8,322 nucleotides of DNA, taken from NCBI GenBank assembly GCA_002368805.1, contig DFFH01000007.1:1-8322 (forward strand), in the 5' to 3' direction. Origin of the DNA: Mageeibacillus sp. UBA3781. GTDB taxonomy: Bacteria > Bacillota > Clostridia > Saccharofermentanales > Saccharofermentanaceae. Both the position numbers and the translations under genes were made by a program. Shown in pieces: positions 1-6,539 of the stretch (position 1 is its first letter; every line of letters starts with the position of its first letter). Below the pieces are notes generated by a model. It worked only from the letters and a program-made list of their open reading frames with translations, did not search any database and had not been told where the DNA came from.

Positions 1-371
1 AACAGGAAAGATGCCAGTGTACCGGAAGCAACAGCGATAATAACGTCGGTCAGTCCTTTTTTGGTCGCGGACCACGGATTCTTGTCATCTAAGTAACCGC
101 AGATCATCGCGGCCATCGCGCAGGCATAAAGAAGCGCATACTGCCAGGTGACATGGGAAAAGAGACCGACACCTACGAACATGCAGGAAATAAAGATCAC
201 GCCGGCAGAGGTCGGCTTACCTTTAGCAGAAGCACCATCTACGGCAAAAGCTCTTCCTCCGTCGGAAGGAAGCCTCTTATTCTGATGCCGGATCGAAAGA
301 AATGTGAAAATCAGGGTAAAGAATGGCCCGATCAAATACATGTATCTCGTATCAAATAAATAGGCAAACAT
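1..371 (-). CDS. MraY/WecA-family phospho-sugar transferase, N-terminal part (cut by window edge)
   Basis: This is the first 123 codons of an integral membrane protein; the rest lies beyond the left edge. The family (MraY, WecA, TagO) moves a phospho-sugar from a UDP-sugar onto undecaprenyl phosphate at the inner face of the membrane, the first lipid-linked step of peptidoglycan or surface polymer synthesis. A hydrophobic segment at residues 11-27 is followed by a basic loop. GKPTSAGVIF (51-60) matches the MraY loop GTPTMGG, and a second hydrophobic stretch runs from about 55 to 92. GYLDDK (92-97) holds the conserved Asp pair D95-D96, 44 residues after the first motif, close to MraY spacing. 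The ATG at 371 has a G-rich Shine-Dalgarno (AGGGGGC) just upstream. MraY is the best match, but PTSAG instead of PTMGG and the short N-terminus leave a paralogue or another family member possible. It is divergent from argS. Confidence 0.72.
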   Translation of the reverse strand, partial: MFAYLFDTRYMYLIGPFFTLIFTFLSIRHQNKRLPSDGGRAFAVDGASAKGKPTSAGVIFISCMFVGVGLFSHVTWQYALLYACAMAAMICGYLDDKNPWSATKKGLTDVIIAVASGTLASFL

Positions 372-409
372 AAAAAGCCCCCTGTTTCCTTCAATTCAAA
401 TTAGAACCT

Positions 410-433
410 ATGATATCACAAAAGCTGATTATA
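410..433 (-). promoter_or_regulatory. candidate promoter(s) for the leftward mraY-like gene
   Basis: Two -10 candidates read leftward. Plus-strand 410-415 is TATCAT on the minus strand and is preceded there by TGA, giving an extended -10 (416-418). Plus-strand 428-433 is TATAAT on the minus strand. Neither has a convincing -35 at 16-18 bases. The leader would be about 30-50 bases. Which one is used cannot be decided from sequence. Confidence 0.4.
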
Positions 434-442
434 TAGTATAAT
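415..442 (+). promoter_or_regulatory. candidate sigma-70-type promoter for the argS operon
   Basis: A perfect -10 TATAAT lies at 437-442. ATCACA at 415-420 (4 of 6 matches to TTGACA) stands 16 bases upstream as the likely -35. The start would be near 449, giving a leader of about 50 bases. The leader is too short for a T-box, and none is visible, so arginine-tRNA-dependent control of argS is not indicated here. Confidence 0.55.
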
Positions 443-497
443 ATACGGACGAATGTTATTGAAAAGAAAAGAATGAAGAAGGATAGGTGTTGAAATC

Positions 498-2231
498 ATG
501 GATTTTAGACAGGCCGTGGCAAAAAAAGTATCGGAATTGACGGAATTGGATCTGGAGACCGTAAACCGTCTGATCGAGATCCCTCCGCAGGAAGATATGG
601 GAGATTTTGCATTCCCGTGCTTCGCTCTTGCTAAAACGATGCGAAAAGCACCGAACATGATCGCATCTGATCTGGCTTCCAGTGATAAACTTCAGGAATC
701 CTGGCTGTCCAAAGTGGAGGCAAAAGGACCGTATCTGAACTTCTTTGTGGATAGAGGTGCTTTTGCCAATGAGATCGTATCGGAAGTCCTTACGAAGGGA
801 ACATCTTTCGGTCAGTCGGAGGAAGGTGCCGGCAAGACCGTAATCGTCGAGTTCAGTTCACCAAATATCGCCAAGCCGTTCCATGTCGGACATGCATTTA
901 CCACGATCCTCGGCCATTCTCTGTCCCGTATATATGAAAAACTCGGCTATAAAGTCGTACGTATGAACCACTTAGGTGACTACGGCACACAGTTCGGAAA
1001 GCTCATTACGGCATACCGTCTCTGGGGCGATGAGGCGGCTCTTGAGAAGGATCCGATCACGGAGCTTCTCCGTATCTATGTCAAGTTCCATGAAGAAGAG
1101 AAGAATGATCCGGAACTGACGACCTCCGCCAGAGAGAACTTCAAAAAGCTCGAAGAAGGCTGTGAAGAGGAAGTCGCGCTGTGGCAGAAGTTCCGTGATA
1201 TGTCTCTCGTCGTTTTCGAACAGCTCTATAAGAGAATGGGCGTAACCTTTGATAACTATAACGGTGAGTCTTTCTATGCGAAGATGGCAGACCGGGTCGT
1301 CAGCATGCTCAAGGAGAAGAATCTCCTCGTAGAGAGCGAAGGCGCGCAGGTCGTCGATCTCGAAGAGTACGGCGTTCCGCCCTGCATCATCTTAAAGAGT
1401 GACGGAACCACGATCTATGGAACACGTGATATCGCAGCGATCCTGTATCGTGATGAGACATACCACTTCGATAAGAATATCTATGTCGTCGGTATTCCGC
1501 AGGCACTTCACTTCAAGCAGGTCTTCTCCACACTGAAGAAGGCGGGCTATGCGTGTGCGGATAAGTGCGAGCACGTCGGATTCGGTCTTGTAAAGTTCCA
1601 GAACATGAAGTTTTCTACCCGTGACGGAAATATCGTACTTCTCGAGGATCTCCTCAATGAGAGTGTTGCGAAGACATATGAGCTCATCAAGGCTAATGCG
1701 GAGAACAGAAACTCCGATATGTCCGATGAGGAACTGCGCGCGATCGCCGAAAAGGTCGGCCTCGGTGCTGTCGTCTATACTTATGTGAAGTCCGGAAGAG
1801 AAAGAGATATCGTATTCTCCTGGGATACGATGCTCGATTTCGAAGGAGATACTGCACCTTATCTTATTTATACCTATGCACGTACACGTTCCATCCTGAG
1901 AAAAGCCAAAGAACAGGGATTCACACCGGCAGCATCCGGAAGTGATCTTCTGAATAAGCTCAGTGGTGATGAAGAGTTTGCCTGCGTCAAGACGATCGCG
2001 GATCTTCCGGATGCGATCAAGAAGGCGGCGGCCAGCAATGAACCGTTCATGGTATCCAGAGCAGTGGCTCAGATCGCAAGAAGCTTCAACCGTTTCTATA
2101 ATAACTGCTCGATCCTCGGTGGCGACGATGCGGAATTAAAGACAGCAAGACTTGCACTCTGCGAGGCTGTCTGTGATGCGATCGAGGCGGGAACGTATCT
2201 TCTGGGTATCTCCGTAGTAGAGCAGATGTGA
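498..2231 (+). CDS. argS: arginyl-tRNA synthetase (class Ia)
   Basis: ArgRS charges tRNA-Arg with arginine in the cytoplasm using ATP. The 577-residue length is normal for the family. The N-terminal ArgRS additional domain covers about 3-90 and includes GDFAFPCFALAK (35-46). The catalytic Rossmann core opens with SSPNIAKPFHVGHAF (120-134), whose HVGH (129-132) is the HIGH signature. It continues with HLGDYGTQFG (158-167) and YVVGIPQALHFKQVF (329-343), both typical of ArgRS. The KMSKS loop is the ArgRS-style variant KFSTRDGN (371-378). The DALR-type helical anticodon-binding domain fills about 450-577, ending in LGISVVEQM, close to the usual ArgRS ending LGI-VPERM. The ATG has AAGGATAGGTG upstream. 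It is the first gene of a tight cluster with the M3 peptidase, the methyltransferase and rdgB. Nothing essential is missing. Confidence 0.97.
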   Translation: MDFRQAVAKKVSELTELDLETVNRLIEIPPQEDMGDFAFPCFALAKTMRKAPNMIASDLASSDKLQESWLSKVEAKGPYLNFFVDRGAFANEIVSEVLTKGTSFGQSEEGAGKTVIVEFSSPNIAKPFHVGHAFTTILGHSLSRIYEKLGYKVVRMNHLGDYGTQFGKLITAYRLWGDEAALEKDPITELLRIYVKFHEEEKNDPELTTSARENFKKLEEGCEEEVALWQKFRDMSLVVFEQLYKRMGVTFDNYNGESFYAKMADRVVSMLKEKNLLVESEGAQVVDLEEYGVPPCIILKSDGTTIYGTRDIAAILYRDETYHFDKNIYVVGIPQALHFKQVFSTLKKAGYACADKCEHVGFGLVKFQNMKFSTRDGNIVLLEDLLNESVAKTYELIKANAENRNSDMSDEELRAIAEKVGLGAVVYTYVKSGRERDIVFSWDTMLDFEGDTAPYLIYTYARTRSILRKAKEQGFTPAASGSDLLNKLSGDEEFACVKTIADLPDAIKKAAASNEPFMVSRAVAQIARSFNRFYNNCSILGGDDAELKTARLALCEAVCDAIEAGTYLLGISVVEQM

Positions 2232-2250
2232 TTCCACCTTCGGGTCAAAT

Positions 2251-2255
2251 AGGAG
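2251..2255 (+). promoter_or_regulatory. Shine-Dalgarno that decides the M3 peptidase start
   Basis: AGGAG lies 9 bases before the ATG at 2265 but only 3 bases before an in-frame TTG at 2259. The spacing favours the ATG. Confidence 0.75.
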
Positions 2256-2264
2256 TGTTTGGAA

Positions 2265-3968
2265 ATGTCAGATGAAAATATGAAAATGCCGAAGTTCTCG
2301 GAGATCGAGTATGTCCGTCCTTCGGTGGAGCAGTTCCGTGAATGTGCGATGAGCACAAGATTAAAGCTGATGGCCGCAAGAGAAGCAGATGCGGCCGAGG
2401 CAGCCATTATGGCATTTCAGCGCGAAATGAGTGCTTTTGACACGGCATATACGATATGCATGATCCGCCATGACCTCGATACATCCGATCAATTCTGGAA
2501 TGACGAGATGGATTTTTTTGATGAGAACTATCCTGTCATCTCAGATCTCTCCGCGACAGTCTATACGGCACTTCTTCACTCGGAGATCCGTCCGGAGCTC
2601 GAAGAGAAATTCGGTGAGATGATCTTCCGTAAGACACAGAACCAGCGCGAGATCGTGAATTCCGAAGTTCTCGAAGATCTTGCCGAGGAAAGTTCTCTGG
2701 AAAATGACTATAGCCAGATCCTCTCGGAAGCGGATATCGTCTTTAAGGGGACACATCATACGATTTCCACGATGACGCCGTTCCTCGAGTCAACGGATCG
2801 TGAGGAGAGAAAGAAAGCCCATAAAGCTGTGTCGGATTATTATGCCGGACAGAAAGCGAAATTTGACGAGATCTATGACAATATGGTCCGTATCCGTACG
2901 AGGATCGCGCATAAACTCGGTTTTTCCGACTTTGTCGGGCTCGGATACAAGCGTATGGAAAGATACGACTATGATCCGGCCAAAGTAAAAGAGTTTAGGG
3001 ATAATGTGGTAAAGTACATCGTCCCGATCACATCCGAGATCAGAAGACTGCAGAAGAACCGCCTCGATCTGGATAAGCTCCTTTACTATGATCTGCCGTG
3101 TCTCTTCGTACATGGCAACCCGACACCGATCATCCCGGAGAAAGACTATTTCGAGACGGGATCCCGGATGTTTGCCAAGATGTTTGATAAGGAACCGAGT
3201 TTCTTCCAGGTACTCGGAGAGCACGATTTTATGGATCTTTTCTCCAGACAGAATAAGGCGACCGGCGGATACTGCGCCAGCCTTCTGGACTATGGAATCC
3301 CGTATATCCTTATGAATGCCAATCATACAGCCGATGATATAGCGACGATGGTACATGAGTCCGGTCACGCATATGCCGCACTCAGAAGTATCGACTCTTC
3401 CCAGTTTATCGAGTGCCTGTCACCGACACTGGAAGCCTGTGAGATCCATTCCACTGCGATGGAGTATATGACATATCCGTATATGGAGATGTTCTTCGGG
3501 GATAATGCGGATGCATACCGTCAGCAGCACATGACGCTGGCGATCCTGTTCCTTCCTTACGGATGTCTCGTGGATGAGTATCAGCATGTGGTATATAGCA
3601 ATCCCGATATGACACCGGAGGAGCGTCATGCCGCCTGGAGAGAACTGGAGAAGAAGTATCAGCCGGACATCGACTATGATGGTGACGAGTTCTATGAGAA
3701 GGGCGGCGCCTGGATGAAGAAGGAACATATCTTTACTTCGCCGTTCTACTATATCGATTACTGTCTGGCGCAGGTATGCGCGCTTCAGATCTGGAGCATC
3801 TCCAGAAAGAACAGAAAGAAAGCAATGACGATCTACGAACATCTTTGTGCCGCCGGCGGAACCAGGACGCTGATCGACCTGGTGGAGTCCGCGGGATTGG
3901 AATCTCCATTCTCACTGGATGTGATGAAGAAGATCGCATATCAGGTATGTGATTATCTCGACCTATGA
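2265..3968 (+). CDS. M3-family zinc oligoendopeptidase (TIGR02289-like, not classical PepF)
   Basis: This is a predicted cytoplasmic zinc metallopeptidase that cuts short peptides, in the M3 (thimet/PepF) family. From the chosen ATG it is 567 residues, within the usual range. There is no signal peptide or membrane segment. The helical N-terminal half (about 1-330) starts with KFSEIEYVRP, characteristic of the M3 'not PepF' subfamily. The catalytic signature is MVHESGHAYA, with H364, E365 and H368. The third zinc ligand is predicted as E393 in ACEIHSTAMEY, 25 residues after H368 as expected. The conserved C-terminal block SPFYYIDYCLAQVCALQIW (about 492-510) supports the fold. A TTG two codons upstream (2259) is possible, but it sits too close to AGGAG. 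The gene follows argS by 33 bases, and its stop overlaps the next start (ATGA). The substrate is unknown; peptide recycling is the family's general role. Confidence 0.93.
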   Translation: MSDENMKMPKFSEIEYVRPSVEQFRECAMSTRLKLMAAREADAAEAAIMAFQREMSAFDTAYTICMIRHDLDTSDQFWNDEMDFFDENYPVISDLSATVYTALLHSEIRPELEEKFGEMIFRKTQNQREIVNSEVLEDLAEESSLENDYSQILSEADIVFKGTHHTISTMTPFLESTDREERKKAHKAVSDYYAGQKAKFDEIYDNMVRIRTRIAHKLGFSDFVGLGYKRMERYDYDPAKVKEFRDNVVKYIVPITSEIRRLQKNRLDLDKLLYYDLPCLFVHGNPTPIIPEKDYFETGSRMFAKMFDKEPSFFQVLGEHDFMDLFSRQNKATGGYCASLLDYGIPYILMNANHTADDIATMVHESGHAYAALRSIDSSQFIECLSPTLEACEIHSTAMEYMTYPYMEMFFGDNADAYRQQHMTLAILFLPYGCLVDEYQHVVYSNPDMTPEERHAAWRELEKKYQPDIDYDGDEFYEKGGAWMKKEHIFTSPFYYIDYCLAQVCALQIWSISRKNRKKAMTIYEHLCAAGGTRTLIDLVESAGLESPFSLDVMKKIAYQVCDYLDL

Positions 3969-5404
3969 AACTGCCGGAAGCTTTTACATCCAGAATGCAT
4001 AATTACTTTGAAGAGAAAGGCCGCCTTTCCGAGGAGGCCGATTTCTTTGCGTCTTATGAAAAAGAACCTGTACACGGTATAAGGTGGAACCGGTTAAAGA
4101 TCAGTGAAGATTCCTACGAGCGCTATATGAAAGATATGGGCCTTCCGGCAAAGAAGGTCACCTGGTGTGACGGAGGATTCTATGCGCCGGATGTGTCACT
4201 GGGAAAAGATCCGTACTATCATGCCGGAGCGTACTATATTCAGGAACCGTCCGCGATGCTTCCCGCATCTGTACTCGGGACGAAGCCGGGAGAGTATGTA
4301 CTTGATATGTGTGCCGCTCCCGGAGGAAAAGCGACACGTATTGCGGAAGATCTGAAAGGACAGGGACTTCTGATTGCAAATGAGATCAATGCCGAGCGTT
4401 CAAGAGCACTTCTTCGCAATCTGGAGCGCTGCGGTGCGGATAATGTTGTGATCCTGAATGAGGACCCGGCTCATATGGTCAAGTCTTTCCGTTCATTTTT
4501 CGATCGGATCATTATCGATGCGCCGTGTTCCGGAGAAGGCATGTTCCGAAGAGACCCGTTCGCACCGAAGAGCTGGGAGAAGTTCGGACCGGCCAGCTGT
4601 GTGCCGATCCAGAGCAATATCCTGGAGTATGCACATGAGATGCTTCTGCCCGGAGGCAGCATCGTATATTCGACATGTACCTTCGGCGAAGCGGAGAATG
4701 AAGAGCGTATCCTGACATTCCTCTCCAATCATCCCGAATATGAGATCGTGCCGCATAGGGAACTTGCCGGTGTATCTCATGATGATATGGGAATGATGCG
4801 TATCTGGCCGCATAAGACGGAGGGAGAGGGACATTTCTGTGTGCATCTTCGAAAGAGATCTTCTGATGAAGAGCTTTCCGAAGACCTGAGAAAGACGACG
4901 AAGAATAAAGGATCCTCGCAGTTCGTCTTCGTGAAGGCAAGAGAGTGCTTCGAAAACTTCATGAAGGGACTTCTTACAGAGGAAGCATCTTCCGCTTATA
5001 TGGACAGGATCCGTACCGACTTCGTCCTTCATAAAGATAAAGTACATATGCTGCCGGTGTCGGAAAAACTCTTTTCCGGACTGAAAGTGGTAAAGATGGG
5101 TGATTTTCCCGGAGAAATAAAAGAGACGGCAAAGGGGCGGACATTCATCCCCTCGCAGGCACTGGCGCTGGAGCTTCCGGTCGAAAAAATCCGCCCCTCG
5201 AGGTTCTTCTCATTAAAAAGATCGGACGAAAGACTTCTCCGCTATCTGCGCTGCGAGACGATCATGCTCGAAGAGCAGGAGACGGAGATGCTCGATCAGG
5301 GAGAATATGTCGTAGTTGCCGTCGAAGGACTGCCTCTCGGATTTGCGAAGGTCACCGGAGGAGTACTGAAGAATCTGTATCCGAAAGCATGGAGATTAAT
5401 GTAA
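3965..5404 (+). CDS. rsmF: RsmF-like rRNA (cytosine-5) methyltransferase, NOL1/NOP2/Sun family
   Basis: This enzyme is predicted to place m5C on 16S rRNA using S-adenosylmethionine. At 479 residues it has the length and layout of E. coli RsmF (YebU). A short N-terminal domain (about 1-85) precedes the Rossmann methyltransferase (about 90-295). The SAM loop is LDMCAAPGGK (113-122), and E140 is the likely acidic ribose contact. Motif IV DAPCSGEGMFRRDP holds C188, and motif VI YSTCTF holds C238. In this family C238 is the expected nucleophile and C188 aids product release. Residues about 305-479 form the RsmF-type C-terminal region with a PUA-like end (VEGLPLGFAKVTGGVLKNLYPK). The start overlaps the peptidase stop by four bases and has no visible Shine-Dalgarno, suggesting translational coupling. 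The target base is unproven: E. coli RsmF modifies C1407, while the enterococcal relative EfmM modifies C1404. Confidence 0.9.
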   Translation: MKLPEAFTSRMHNYFEEKGRLSEEADFFASYEKEPVHGIRWNRLKISEDSYERYMKDMGLPAKKVTWCDGGFYAPDVSLGKDPYYHAGAYYIQEPSAMLPASVLGTKPGEYVLDMCAAPGGKATRIAEDLKGQGLLIANEINAERSRALLRNLERCGADNVVILNEDPAHMVKSFRSFFDRIIIDAPCSGEGMFRRDPFAPKSWEKFGPASCVPIQSNILEYAHEMLLPGGSIVYSTCTFGEAENEERILTFLSNHPEYEIVPHRELAGVSHDDMGMMRIWPHKTEGEGHFCVHLRKRSSDEELSEDLRKTTKNKGSSQFVFVKARECFENFMKGLLTEEASSAYMDRIRTDFVLHKDKVHMLPVSEKLFSGLKVVKMGDFPGEIKETAKGRTFIPSQALALELPVEKIRPSRFFSLKRSDERLLRYLRCETIMLEEQETEMLDQGEYVVVAVEGLPLGFAKVTGGVLKNLYPKAWRLM

Positions 5405-5420
5405 TAAGGAGTGAATATAT

Positions 5421-6011
5421 ATGGAGCGTTTTCTGGTTGCAAGTAAGAATAAGGATAAGATCCATGAGATCAAGGAGATCCTGGACGGTTTCCCGTTTGA
5501 GATCATCGGTATGGAGAGCATCGGCATCCACACGGATATCGTCGAGGATGCGGATTCCTTCGAAGGAAATGCCCTGATCAAGGCAAGTACGATCCAAAAG
5601 CAGGTGGGCGGATATGTTATGGCGGACGATTCCGGTCTTTGTATCGACGCACTCGATGGTGCCCCCGGTATCTATTCCTCACGTTTTTGCGGAGAAGACT
5701 CTACCTATCAGGAGAAGTTCGAGAAGATCTGGGAGATGCTCAAAGGTGTCCCGAAGGATAAGTGGACAGCTCACTTTGTCTGTGCGATCGCTGTCGTACG
5801 TCCGGATGGCTCTCATTTTGTGGTGAAAGAGCAGTGTGATGGTGTTCTTCTTGATTCTCCGAGAGGGGAGAATGGTTTCGGCTATGACCCGATCTTCTTT
5901 GTTCCCGAGATCGGAAAGACGACGGCTGAGATCTCCGATGAGGAGAAGAATGCGATCAGTCACCGTGGAAAGGCTCTGCGCTCGATGCTTGCCATTTTAA
6001 AAGAGTCGTGA
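5421..6011 (+). CDS. rdgB: RdgB/HAM1-type XTP/dITP diphosphatase
   Basis: This is a house-cleaning pyrophosphatase that hydrolyses dITP, ITP and XTP to monophosphates, keeping deaminated purines out of DNA and RNA. The 196-residue length is typical. The N-terminal signature VASKNKDKIHEIKEIL contains the SxxNxxK motif (S8, N10-K13 region). ADDSGLCIDALDGAPGIYSSRF (68-89) carries the metal-binding and catalytic aspartates D69-D70. GFGYDPIF (152-159) and SHRGKAL (180-186) form the base-recognition end. Every expected signature is present. The start is preceded by AAGGAGTG with about 9 bases of spacing. It lies 16 bases after the methyltransferase and is probably the last gene of the argS operon. 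Its final codons and stop also carry the promoter of the next unit. Confidence 0.96.
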   Translation: MERFLVASKNKDKIHEIKEILDGFPFEIIGMESIGIHTDIVEDADSFEGNALIKASTIQKQVGGYVMADDSGLCIDALDGAPGIYSSRFCGEDSTYQEKFEKIWEMLKGVPKDKWTAHFVCAIAVVRPDGSHFVVKEQCDGVLLDSPRGENGFGYDPIFFVPEIGKTTAEISDEEKNAISHRGKALRSMLAILKES

Positions 6012-6017
6012 TATACT
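5989..6017 (+). promoter_or_regulatory. strong promoter for pheB-hom, embedded in the end of rdgB
   Basis: The -35 TTGCCA (5989-5994, 5 of 6 matches) and -10 TATACT (6012-6017, 5 of 6) are separated by exactly 17 bases. The rdgB stop codon TGA (6009-6011) directly precedes the -10 and supplies the TGn of an extended -10. Transcription should start near 6024. This separates pheB-hom from the argS operon, although read-through remains possible because no terminator follows rdgB. Confidence 0.72.
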
Positions 6018-6030
6018 TTCTGTCATGCAC

Positions 6031-6055
6031 AAGTGTTCACGTGCTGTGGACACTT
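6031..6055. promoter_or_regulatory. inverted repeat / leader hairpin before pheB
   Basis: The arms AAGTGTTCAC (6031-6040) and GTGGACACTT (6046-6055) pair over 10 positions: nine Watson-Crick and one G-U in RNA. The loop is five bases, GTGCT. It lies about 7 to 32 bases after the predicted start site, where repressor operators often lie, and 25 bases before the pheB Shine-Dalgarno. No run of T follows (the next bases are TCTCGC), so it is not a normal intrinsic terminator. It could be a protein-binding dyad or an mRNA leader structure. Confidence 0.6.
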
Positions 6056-6080
6056 TCTCGCAAATAATCTACTCCGATAA

Positions 6081-6085
6081 GAGGA
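6081..6085 (+). promoter_or_regulatory. Shine-Dalgarno that decides the pheB start
   Basis: GAGGA lies 5 bases before the ATG at 6091. An in-frame ATG at 6025 sits at the predicted transcription start and has no ribosome site, so the 147-residue form is preferred. Confidence 0.7.
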
Positions 6086-6090
6086 CGGAT

Positions 6091-6534
6091 ATGTCTGAAA
6101 GTAACGATTATTTACTGGTAAAAGCAGACGTTTTGCCTGAAGTATTTGTAAAGGTGATGGAAGCGAAGAGACTTCTGAATTCCGGTAAGGCTGTTTCGGT
6201 CAACGAGGCGGTCAAGATGGTAAGCCTTTCCAGATCCGCTTATTACAAGTATAAAGATGCTGTCATGCCGTTTTACGAGACTTCTCAGGGAAAGATCGTG
6301 ACGCTTATCGTCGCTGTCGAGAATTTCCCCGGTATCCTTGCCGGTATTATCCAGTGCATCGCTTTTGCCAAGGGAAATATCCTTACGATCAATCAGAATA
6401 TTCCGATCAATGGACTTGCGGATGTTTCCGTTTCCATGGAGACAGACCGTATGACGTGCTCCATTGATACTCTTATTAATGAAGTGGAAAAGATACCGGG
6501 AGTCCGATCCTGCAGAATCATGGCCAGGGAGTGA
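6091..6534 (+). CDS. pheB: UPF0735 ACT domain protein, PheB-like
   Basis: This is a small protein of 147 residues, the same length as I recall for B. subtilis PheB. The N-terminus (YLLVKADVLPEVFVKVMEAKRLL, described at 7-29) matches the UPF0735/PheB start. Residues 37-57 include SLSRSAYYKYKDAV, which looks like the second half of a helix-turn-helix; this is a resemblance only. The ACT domain covers about 69-144, with the ligand-loop motif ENFPGILA at 77-84. ACT domains usually bind amino acids and control enzymes or regulators. The name PheB comes from its place beside pheA in Bacillus, but chorismate mutase activity is not established by sequence. Here it is 5 bases before hom, and hom's Shine-Dalgarno lies within its last codons. 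That suggests a regulatory role in the aspartate-family pathway, which is inference. A start at 6025 (169 residues) is less likely. Confidence 0.9.
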   Translation: MSESNDYLLVKADVLPEVFVKVMEAKRLLNSGKAVSVNEAVKMVSLSRSAYYKYKDAVMPFYETSQGKIVTLIVAVENFPGILAGIIQCIAFAKGNILTINQNIPINGLADVSVSMETDRMTCSIDTLINEVEKIPGVRSCRIMARE

Positions 6535-6539
6535 TATAA

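Noticed and set aside
153..359. Plus-strand open frame of 68 codons at the left edge
   Set aside because: The opposite strand encodes the MraY-like membrane protein with conserved motifs; this frame is its shadow.
372..497. T-box or arginine-responsive leader before argS
   Set aside because: The leader from the predicted start is about 50 bases, with no T-box sequence, specifier stem or terminator.
2236..2245. ACC-TTCG-GGT mini-hairpin between argS and the peptidase
   Set aside because: The stem is only three base pairs despite a TTCG loop, with no T-run; probably chance.
2790..3368. Long minus-strand open frame (192 codons) inside the M3 peptidase gene
   Set aside because: It lies fully antisense to a gene with clear family motifs, shows no recognisable domain, and is explained by the peptidase codon pattern.
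4493..5047. Minus-strand open frame (184 codons) inside the methyltransferase gene
   Set aside because: It is antisense to the catalytic core of the methyltransferase, including motifs IV and VI, with no plausible protein signature.
6031..6055. Reading the hairpin as an intrinsic terminator of rdgB
   Set aside because: No T-run follows the stem (TCTCGCAAAT), and it lies just downstream of a strong promoter, so a leader or operator role fits better.
6047..6075. TGGACA at 6047-6052 as a second -35 for pheB
   Set aside because: At 17 bases the -10 would be TACTCC, a poor match; AATAAT at 6063 is only 10 bases away. TGGACA is better explained as part of the dyad.
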